5,160 nt of DNA from NCBI GenBank assembly GCA_947631485.1, contig CANRLJ010000113.1, positions 1 through 5,160 of the forward strand, in the 5' to 3' direction. The notes beneath the pieces were generated by a model. It saw only the letters and a list, made by a program, of their open reading frames with translations, ran no database searches and was not told where the DNA came from. The number at the start of each line of letters is the position of its first letter. Position 1 is the stretch's first letter. A program made the position numbers and the translations under genes. Of this stretch, positions 1-5,160 are shown piece after piece. The stretch is from an uncultured Clostridia bacterium (GTDB taxonomy: Bacteria > Bacillota > Clostridia > Christensenellales > UBA1242).

Positions 1-3000
1 ATGTATCTTACATAAACTGTTGTGCTGCCCGAAGCATCTGCCGCATATTTGACAACTGGGTCGCCGCTTGAGGTTGCTCCATCGGTTATTGATGAGAATA
101 CAAATCCGGCAAACTCTTTCAAAAGCCCAAGTTGACTTAAGTAAGCACTTGTGATTGCAGAATCGGTCACACCCTTGGCCTCAACTGGAGGCTCTACATT
201 TGTGTAAGACAGGTCGAAGTTTTGCAATGAGTAAACAACATAGAACACGGTGTCATTTCTTGCCTGAACATTTAAGTAAACAACAACATTGTTCTTCACT
301 ACAAACTCAAAATATTGTCTGCCTTGTTGGTCTGTTGTCAGTTCTGCCTCAGCGCCTGTGCTGTTTGCCAATGTTGCAGAAACAAAGTCATATCCGCCAC
401 GCAAGAAGTCAACATTTCCGTCTGCGTCAAAGTCTTTATACACTCTTATCACGCTGTTGTGGCTGACTGTAAATTGATTTGCAAAGTCAAGTTGTCTTTC
501 CTCTCCGGCTGTGGCATCGGTGATGACAATCTTTGTTGTGTCAACGCCATTTCCGCGGTTGTCGCCATATCTGATGACAAATTGATAATCAATGTTTTCC
601 CAAACTGCATAAAGGTCAAACACTGGGTCATCGTCAGCAAATATGCTGTTGTCATAAAGCGTAAAGGTGATTGAACCATTGCTGCTGCTGTATTGAACTG
701 CCCCCGTTGCAGAAGCCGACCAGCCAACAAAGTTGAAACCTTCATAATAGAACAGGTTTTCACTTAATGTGACAGGCGCCAGATAAACTACGTCGCTTCC
801 CATTTGTGTGTAGGTGTCGCGTCCGCTTGAAGTTCCGCCATTTCCGTTGTATCTTATTGTGTATGTTCTTGGGCTTGAGGAAACAGATATTTCAACATAA
901 CTTGCTGGCATAACAAAGGTGTAATCTGCGTCAAATTCTTCAATTCCTGCAACAATCTCATATTGAGGGTCGCCAACTTGATATCCGATGTCTGTTATTT
1001 CATATCCAAGTTTGATTGTTGCGCCATATCTTACATAATAGTTTCCATTGCCAAGGTCTTGCAAATATGGTGCATCACCTGTGTCTGTGCTTTGTGCATA
1101 CAGACGCACGCCGTTTGCACTGTTCAGTCTGAGTGAGTAGTTTGTTCTGTTGAAGTAAACCTCAACAACCGCTGTTCCCTCAGCAACTATGCTTGCGCCA
1201 ACAACTCTTACAAGTTTGTAGCCTGTTGGGTTTTCAATTTCAACAACCGACACAAAACTGTCTGTTGGTGCTGTTTCGGTGGTGTTTTGTCCGTCATCTT
1301 GTTCATAGTCTGTTCCGTCAAGGTTTTCATAGAAGTATTTGATTGTGTAGGTGCTTGTGCCCTGTTGCCACTTTGCATACACGGTCACATCGCTTGCGTG
1401 TATCCATGCCCCAAGTCCGTCCGTCAGTGAAGAAATTTGAAGCATGCCAGAGGCGTCAATATACATGTTTGTTCCGCTGGCATCAAACCAACCCATGAAG
1501 GTGTAGCCCTTTCTTCCTGCAACAACCTCAAGTGGTTGAGGGTATGTCTGACCATACTCAACCTCTATTGAGTATTCTTTTCCAACTTCAACATCTGCAC
1601 CGTTAAAGGTCAAATCGCCTGTTCCAAGTCCGCGGTTAAAGTCAAACTTAATCTTATAGGTGTTTGGTGTGTAGTAAACAAACACATCTGGCATTTCTTC
1701 TTTGTCAAATGTTCCGGTGATTGCCTCTTGTTGTGGAGTGTATCCGGTGTGCTCTGGAGAGCGAACTGTGTATGTTTCTTGATACAATCCAGAAACAACT
1801 GCACTGGTGAAGGCTGCAAGTTTTGTTGCATCATCGTCACCCTCAACTCTCTTTGCAAGTTCGACATAGTAAACATTAAATTCTATTGTCTTTGCCTGCC
1901 ATACAGCCACAAGTGTGACATTTCCATACATGTGATTTACTGTCACGCTCTGCTCTGCACCCTCGGCGTCAAACAATGAGATTGTTCCAACAAAAGTTGT
2001 GTTCCAATTTCCGTCATTTGCACCTGGAGCAATCCTCCAAGCAACCAATGTGTAGCCCACTCTTGTGAAGGTGCTGCTGCCAAGCAAATCAAAACTTTCT
2101 GTCACATTAAATTGCTTTGTCTGTGTTTGTGCAGCCTCACCATCGCCGTCTTTGTAGGTTATGGTGTAAGTCAGCAGTTGCCAGATGGCATGCAGAGTGA
2201 TTGTCTCTTGGCTTGTCGTCAAGTTTCTGACTGTTATTGTCTTTCCTTCTTCATATTCCAAACCTTCTTGTGGAGCGTCTGCGGTGCTGTCTGTGTTCCA
2301 GCCAAGGAATTTGTAGCCATTTCTTACAAATGTGTTTCTTGGCAAGTTTACATCTTCGTCATATGTTGCCTTGATGCTTGGCAGATAGCCCGTTCCGCCA
2401 TTTCCGCTGAAGGCAATGGTGTATTCGTTTGCTGCCCAAACGGCATACAGGTGTATTGTGTCAACACTTTGTATGTCCTCTGTGCTTCTGAGCAGTCTTT
2501 CGGCCGTGAACTCTGCCCCGGCAGAGATTGTTGCCTCTGCTTCTTCTGAAAGTGCCCAGCCAACAAAGTGATAGCCCAAAAGTTCGAATTCTGCAGTCTC
2601 TTGTGAAACAATTTCAAATATCTTTGTGTAAGAGTATGAAACTTGTGCGCCATCTTTTGTTTCATAATATGTTTGTTCGTCTTTGCCGTCATATTTATAG
2701 TTGCTGTGATAGATGACTTTGTATTCATTTTCTTCCCACTGAGCAACAAATCTGACTTGTTTGCCGTCAACTGCTGTGATGAGTCCTTGCAAAGGTGTGC
2801 CTGTTGTTGCTGTCACCAAAACGCCGTTGTCGTTTTCAAATTGCCAACTTACAAAGTGATGTCCTCTGTAATAGAAAGAGCAGTTAGGGGCAAAATATGA
2901 CTCTGAATATTTCAATGTCTTATTTTCCATTTGTCCGGTGATTTCATCGCCGCCGTTCTTGTCGAACACAATGGTGAATTCTGCTTCATCCCATACAGAA

Positions 3001-5160
3001 TACAAATCCAAGTTGTTTGGAATATTGTGTGTGTAAGTGTATGGCTCTGGACCTGACATGTCATCGTCTGGCTGTGTTGCATCAGGCTGTCTTGACCAGC
3101 CCATAAAGGCATATCCACGATATACAAATGAGTTTCTTCTCAAAGTGATTGTGTCAAGGAATCTGACCTGTTGCACTTCGGTGTCGTTTGTGCCAGTTCT
3201 GCCATGATATGTTATGGTGTAAACATGTGGGGTTGCAGTTGCATGAACGATAAACCTCTCCACGCCCGCAGTGAGTGTGTAGGTGTCCTCTTTGCCAGCA
3301 TCTGCAGAATTTATAATCCAGCCGTTGAAGTCATAGCCTGCTGTGAGGGCATAACTAAATGTGGCAACACCCTCATACTTGATTGACATCTGTCCATTTT
3401 CTATGAACACTTTTGGCTGCAAATGAGTGCCGCCATAGTTTACATCAACAGTGACGCTTTCAATTCCCACTGTCTTGGTGACATCAACAAGAATTGATTG
3501 TCTGTCATAATACAGGTTCACAATGGTTGTGCCGCTTCCGTTTACGCATCCAGGAACTTTTTCACTGTCATTAGTAAATGTCAGATGAGAATAAGTAAAT
3601 CCGACAAATCCCTCATCATCTGCTGTCTTTGGAGTGATTCCTTCTGTCGTCACGCCGATTGGTGCATCCGTAAGGGCAAACGAACTTTCTTCAACCCTCA
3701 AATCCTCTGGATATTCATCATCTGTGAAGCCCTCTCTCCAGTGTCTCAAAGTGATTTGAACAGGTTTTGCCTTTGCTGTGGCAACCACAACAACATCTCG
3801 ATATGGCATGTCAAATTCGTGCACACTGGTGTATTGTTGTGTGTCAAGTGGGTCAGAATTTCCGACATCTCCACTCTTGTATCTTATCTCCAATCCGCCG
3901 GCGTTCCAAGTGCCACCAAAGTAGTAGCCTCTTTCAAATGTTATTGTAAGTTCTACATTTTCTTCATAATAAACGCTGTAGGTGAGAGTTCCGTCCTCGC
4001 CTTTTTCGGTTGGTGTCTTGTTGTTTGCGGTCAGGCTTTCAACCCCTCTTGAAAGTTGCAAGGTGAGGTCATAAGAATTTCTTGTGTATCTGACTGTGAT
4101 GTTGTTTTCTGTGCTGTCTGCCAAAACTGTCAGGTTTTCTGGCAAAATGGCGTCATATGTGAAGCCGTTGGCTCTGCTGCTGACTTCTTCAATATATTCT
4201 CTTATGTCGGCAAATCCAACAACTCCTCCAACACTGAATTGCAAAACAACATTGTCATAGCCCTTCCTCGAACTGTATGTTGACATATCCTCAGAGATGT
4301 CTTGGAATTGGAAATGAATTGTCACATCACGCTCTTGTGCTTTCAACACAAACGAGAACTGCATGTCTTTGATGATGTTAAATGTGTATGTGATGCTGTC
4401 TGACTGGTCATCTGTGCCCTCGGCGTTGGTCGTCTTTTGATATCCCAAAATCTCAGATGATCCATCTTTCAGGCTGACAAAATCATAACCTTCCATTGTG
4501 TTTGCAGAAAGTGTGATTGGTTGATAGTATTTGTAAGTTGCACTTTGTGGATTCAAAGAATAATCATTAAGCCCAACATTTGGCCTTGTCACCTGAACAG
4601 TGTATGTCTGTCTGGTGTAGAAGAGTTTCAAAATCAGGCAGCCATCTTCTGGTGCTTTTGAAGGTGTGACAACGCCGTTTCTTGTTGTTTGACCATGTTC
4701 TGGGTCAACATGTGCAAGGTCAAGAACAAATCCTGTGTAAGAAACGGATTCATCAATTTCAACTCTGTCCTCTGTGAGAACATGTCTTTCTTGTTCTTCA
4801 TCATACCACTCTATTATTCTTGTGTGTGCAACTATTGAGCCTTCAGGAACTTGGTCTTTGTATGCCCCCTCACCAACAAACTCAGTGTCAAGGACATATT
4901 CTCCGGTCAAAGTTTCAAGATGATACTCAACTTTATATGAACTTTCGCCTGGAGTCCAGCAAGCATAGATTGTGGCATTTGCGGTTTGTTCCACTTCGTC
5001 ATATTCGTCTGTGCTGAGGTTGAAGACATAGGTCACACCCTCATATGTGTAGAGTCCAGGGGTGTTTAATTGTCTCAGATATTCTTGAAGGCCCTTGCCT
5101 TGCAAGTCATCGCTTGTGACTTGAATTTCACTGCTTGTGTTGTTGTCCAAAGTTGACCAG
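1..5160 (-). CDS. Internal fragment of a giant InlB B-repeat / MucBP-like multi-module surface protein
   Basis: One frame (codon starts at 5159, 5156 ... 5) is open through the whole window: 1,719 complete sense codons, with both termini outside. Its translation is a series of about 19 beta-rich modules that share an alternating polar/hydrophobic opening strand (YTITY, FTIVF, YKVIY, YTIAF, YTIRY and similar). Many also have a central GYxFxGW and a terminal LYAVW, the signature of InlB B-repeats (Listeria-Bacteroides repeat, Flg_new). Others resemble MucBP-type repeats. Proteins built this way are normally exported by Gram-positive bacteria and act as extended stalks or adhesins at the cell surface. 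That role is inferred here, because no signal peptide, LPxTG signal, transmembrane segment or ligand-binding domain lies in the fragment. The sequence is rich in Thr, Asp and Glu, with only four Cys (residues 67, 174, 538, 760). No membrane helix or catalytic motif is visible. Trp is always TGG and Arg mostly AGA. I see no frameshift. The specific ligand is unknown. Confidence 0.93.
3..260 (-). repeat. Module 19: MucBP-like repeat, truncated by the window edge
   Basis: Residues 1634-1719. It opens with RNDTVFYVVYSLQNFD, has a helical-looking stretch (SAITSAYLSQLGLLKEFAGF) and closes with STTVYVRY at the very edge, matching the 'V-x-V-R-Y-T-R' exit of module 4. The next codon is cut by the window boundary, so the chain evidently continues. 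Confidence 0.5.
261..599 (-). repeat. Module 18: divergent repeat with an embedded Asp-rich loop
   Basis: Residues 1521-1633, about 113 residues, the longest module. It opens with IDYQFVIRYGDNRGNG, has GGYDFVSATLANSTGAEAEL where an InlB module would have GYxFxGW, and ends with FVVKNNVVVYLNVQA. The core GYDFVS and the ending resemble module 3. An acidic loop (residues 1576-1584) precedes the core. Confidence 0.5.
408..434 (-). other. DxDxDGxxD calcium-loop-like motif in module 18
   Basis: Residues 1576-1584 read DFDADGNVD: Asp at loop positions 1, 3, 5 and 9 with Gly at 6 and a hydrophobic residue at 8. This matches the short Ca-binding loop of integrin-alpha and related beta-propeller repeats and the first nine positions of EF-hand or dockerin loops. 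Position 12 is Arg (1587), so a full EF-hand or dockerin loop is not present and no second loop follows. Metal binding is an inference. Confidence 0.4.
600..872 (-). repeat. Module 17: InlB B-repeat
   Basis: Residues 1430-1520. It opens with RTYTIRYNGNGGTSSG, an exact 'YTIxYNGNGGT' start, has YYEGFNFVGWSAS as core (Phe for Tyr) and closes with PVFDLYAVW. It is among the most canonical copies, together with module 11. Confidence 0.88.
873..1145 (-). repeat. Module 16: divergent bacterial repeat
   Basis: Residues 1339-1429. It opens with TNYSLRLNSANGVRL, has YYVRYGATIKLGYEITDIGYQVGD, where the core Trp is missing, and ends with YTFVMPASYVEISV, the 'F-x-MP-A' turn ending also seen in module 5. 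It follows an M module, as do modules 3, 5 and 7. Confidence 0.65.
1146..1367 (-). repeat. Module 15: MucBP-like repeat
   Basis: Residues 1265-1338. It opens with STYTIKYFYENLDGTDYE, the standard 'YxVxYYxEnlDGtdY' start, has a short PTGYKLVRV centre and ends with VVEVYFNR, the expected 'V-x-V-Y-F-x-R' exit. At 74 residues it is the shortest M module. Confidence 0.72.
1368..1667 (-). repeat. Module 14: InlB B-repeat
   Basis: Residues 1165-1264. It opens with NTYKIKFDFNRGLGTGDL and has VEYGQTYPQPLEV, the common 'v.yG..y..p' strand, then VAGRKGYTFMGWFDASG as core and DVTVYAKW as closing strand. The 100-residue length comes from an expanded loop after the core (about residues 1225-1255). Confidence 0.85.
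1668..1898 (-). repeat. Module 13: MucBP-like repeat
   Basis: Residues 1088-1164. It opens with KTIEFNVYYVELAKRV, contains HTGYTPQQEAITGTF, a very typical 'GYTP...i.G.f' MucBP-like centre, and ends with DVFVYYTPNTYKIKF, where 'V-x-V-Y-Y-T-P-N' leads straight into the next opening strand. It is the clearest M module in the window. Confidence 0.72.
1899..2180 (-). repeat. Module 12: InlB B-repeat
   Basis: Residues 994-1087. It opens with LTYTITYKDGDGEAAQ, where DGDG replaces the NGG turn. Its core is FTRVGYTLVAWRI, with Ala before the Trp, and it closes with GNVTLVAVW. It is the last of the five-module InlB block (modules 8-12). Confidence 0.8.
2181..2435 (-). repeat. Module 11: InlB B-repeat, most canonical copy
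   Basis: Residues 909-993. It has all the hallmarks in order: NEYTIAFSGNGGTGYLPSI, LPRNTFVRNGYKFLGWNTD, then a YEEGKTITV strand and the closing ITLHAIW. The 'F-x-R-x-G-Y-x-F-x-G-W-N-T' core is the textbook InlB B-repeat form. It makes a good anchor for aligning the other modules. Confidence 0.9.
2436..2735 (-). repeat. Module 10: InlB B-repeat, long variant
   Basis: Residues 809-908. It opens with NEYKVIYHSNYKYDG, without the NGG turn, has LLGYHFVGWALSEE as core and closes with DTIHLYAVW. At 100 residues it exceeds the usual 70-85. The extra length lies between the opening strand and the core (about residues 835-850), where a Thr/Tyr/Glu-rich segment is inserted. Confidence 0.82.
2736..2990 (-). 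repeat. Module 9: InlB B-repeat
   Basis: Residues 724-808. It opens with AEFTIVFDKNGGDEITGQM, the classic 'YTIxFdxNGG...G.M' start. Its core is YRGHHFVSWQF, with Ser for Gly before the Trp, and it closes with VRFVAQW. Cys760 sits at the strand before the core and is the last Cys in the window. Confidence 0.85.
2991..3230 (-). repeat. Module 8: InlB B-repeat
   Basis: Residues 644-723, about 80 residues. It opens with HVYTITYHGRTGTND (the NGG turn replaced by GRTG), has RRNSFVYRGYAFMGWSRQP as core and closes with NLDLYSVW. This is the first of five consecutive InlB-type modules and is close to the family's normal length and order of motifs. Confidence 0.85.
3231..3500 (-). repeat. Module 7: divergent bacterial repeat
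   Basis: Residues 554-643. It opens with QSILVDVTKTVG and has ALTAGYDFNGWIINSA as a full 'aGYxFxGW' core. It ends with YTLTAGVERFIVHATAT, the equivalent of the MP-turn ending of modules 5 and 16 but with Ala-Gly in place of Met-Pro. It is the third D module in a row that directly follows an M module. Confidence 0.62.
3501..3767 (-). repeat. Module 6: MucBP-like repeat
   Basis: Residues 465-553. It opens with KPVQITLRHWREGF, continues with VEESSFALTDAP and GFVGFTYSHLTF, and closes with TTIVNLYYDR (544-553), the 'I-V-x-L-Y-Y-x-R' exit strand of this module class. Cys538 lies just upstream of that strand, at the place equivalent to Cys174 in module 2. Confidence 0.55.
3768..4079 (-). repeat. 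Module 5: divergent bacterial repeat
   Basis: Residues 361-464. It opens with NSYDLTLQLSRG and contains LTITFERGYYFGGTWNAG, a recognisable 'GYxFxxW' core with a two-residue shift of the Trp. It closes with HEFDMPYRDVVVVATAKA, the 'F-x-MP-x-x-D-V-x-V-x-A' ending typical of divergent InlB-like repeats. The Met-Pro turn is shared with module 16. Confidence 0.62.
4080..4331 (-). repeat. Module 4: MucBP-like repeat
   Basis: Residues 277-360. It opens with RDVTIHFQFQD, has a Gly/Val-rich stretch (FSVGGVVGFADI) followed by a short predicted amphipathic segment (REYIEEVSSRANGF), and closes with NNITVRYTR (352-360), matching the 'V-x-Y-T-R' exit of module 2. The segment between opening and exit is more divergent than in modules 13 and 15, so the family label is tentative. 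Confidence 0.5.
4332..4610 (-). repeat. Module 3: divergent repeat without the core Trp
   Basis: Residues 184-276. It opens with QTYTVQVTRPNVG and has GYDFVSLKDG in the middle where InlB-type modules have GYxFxGW, so the hallmark Trp is absent. It ends with FSFVLKAQER, a variant of the 'VxVxAxAK' strand seen in other divergent modules. It pairs with the preceding M module and resembles module 18. Confidence 0.55.
4611..4943 (-). repeat. Module 2: MucBP-like repeat
   Basis: Residues 73-183. It opens with SSYKVEYHLETLTGEYV, close to the common 'YxVEYYxExxdGxY' start of MucBP-like repeats in InlB-repeat proteins. It ends with LILKLFYTR (175-183), the typical exit strand that runs into the next module. 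At about 111 residues it is the longest M module here, with an acidic insert around EWYDEEQERH. One Cys (174) sits just before the exit strand. Confidence 0.65.
4956..5159 (-). repeat. Module 1: InlB B-repeat-type, C-terminal part
   Basis: Residues 1-68. The first residue is a Trp followed by STLDNN, which fits the Trp of a GYxFxGW core whose beginning lies beyond the window. The module closes with ATIYACW (62-68), the usual 'xxLYAxW' final strand with Ile and Cys variants. The stretch between is acidic and longer than usual. The assignment rests mainly on the closing strand and on the start of the next module at SSYKVEY. Confidence 0.6.

Noticed and set aside
155..763. Several overlapping short open frames on both strands (62-119 codons)
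   Set aside because: They fall in mutually overlapping phases over modules 17-19 and none has a recognisable protein pattern or initiation signal. The minus frame with codon starts at 2 modulo 3 is the only one that continues the repeat protein.
2112..2549. Plus-strand open frame of 145 codons, Cys- and Val-rich with hydrophobic stretches
   Set aside because: It is antisense to modules 10-12. The Cys/Val richness is what reverse-reading of the Thr (ACA), Gln (CAA) and Gly (GGC) codons of the real frame produces.
2348..2770. Minus-strand open frame of 140 codons in another phase
   Set aside because: It overlaps the real frame on the same strand. The translation is Lys/Gln/Thr-rich without motifs, while the other phase gives clear InlB repeats over the same bases.
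3498..4052. Plus-strand open frame of 184 codons
   Set aside because: It lies antisense to modules 5 and 6 of the continuous minus-strand gene. Its translation is Cys-rich with no recognisable domain, and it has no convincing ribosome binding site. It is explained as a shadow of the coding frame.
1..5160. Possible CRISPR array or DNA tandem repeat, suggested by recurring GTTTGGGCA/TGCATAC-like words
   Set aside because: The recurring words are spaced 240-340 bases apart, vary in sequence and stay in codon phase. They encode the LYAVW and TYTI strands of the modules and are not DNA-level repeats with spacers.
1..5160. Alternative genetic code (TGA read as Trp), considered because the gene is so long
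   Set aside because: About twenty Trp codons in the frame are all TGG, and no TGA, TAA or TAG occurs in frame, so the standard bacterial code suffices.

Overview
The window is the interior of a single very large gene on the minus strand. Reading the reverse complement with codons starting at position 5159, every codon down to position 3 is open: 1,719 sense codons with no stop, and neither the start nor the end of the gene is inside the window. All other open frames, on both strands, look like shadows of this frame. Residue numbers below count from the first complete codon (residue 1 = positions 5159-5157), so residue i begins at position 5162 - 3i.

The protein is a chain of about 19 beta-rich modules of roughly 75-115 residues. 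Three kinds can be told apart by eye. I modules are InlB B-repeat (Listeria-Bacteroides repeat, Flg_new type): they open with a 'YTIxYxxNGG' strand, have a central 'GYxFxGW' and end in 'LYAVW'. M modules resemble MucBP-type repeats: they have a 'YxVxYY' opening and an 'I/V-x-V-x-Y-Y/F-x-R' exit strand. D modules are a divergent bacterial repeat: they open like the others but usually end in 'F-x-MP-x-x-x-V-x-V-x-A'. From N- to C-terminus the order is I(partial)-M-D-M-D-M-D-I-I-I-I-I-M-I-M-D-I-D-M(partial). Related module strings are known from secreted or wall-anchored adhesin-like proteins of Gram-positive bacteria. The signal peptide, any binding or enzymatic domain and any cell-wall anchor would lie outside this window.

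The likely host is an uncultured Bacillota-type (Firmicutes) bacterium. The basis is the domain content, a G+C near 45% by eye, an Arg codon preference for AGA, and Trp always written TGG with no in-frame TGA, which argues against a Mycoplasma-type code. This host call is an inference. There is no intergenic space, RNA gene, mobile element, promoter or terminator that I can support.

The points most worth a second look are the size and mixed grammar of the module array, the strict M-D pairing in its first part, a pair of related modules near opposite ends that have lost the hallmark Trp, and a nine-residue DxDxDGxxD calcium-loop-like motif inside one of them.
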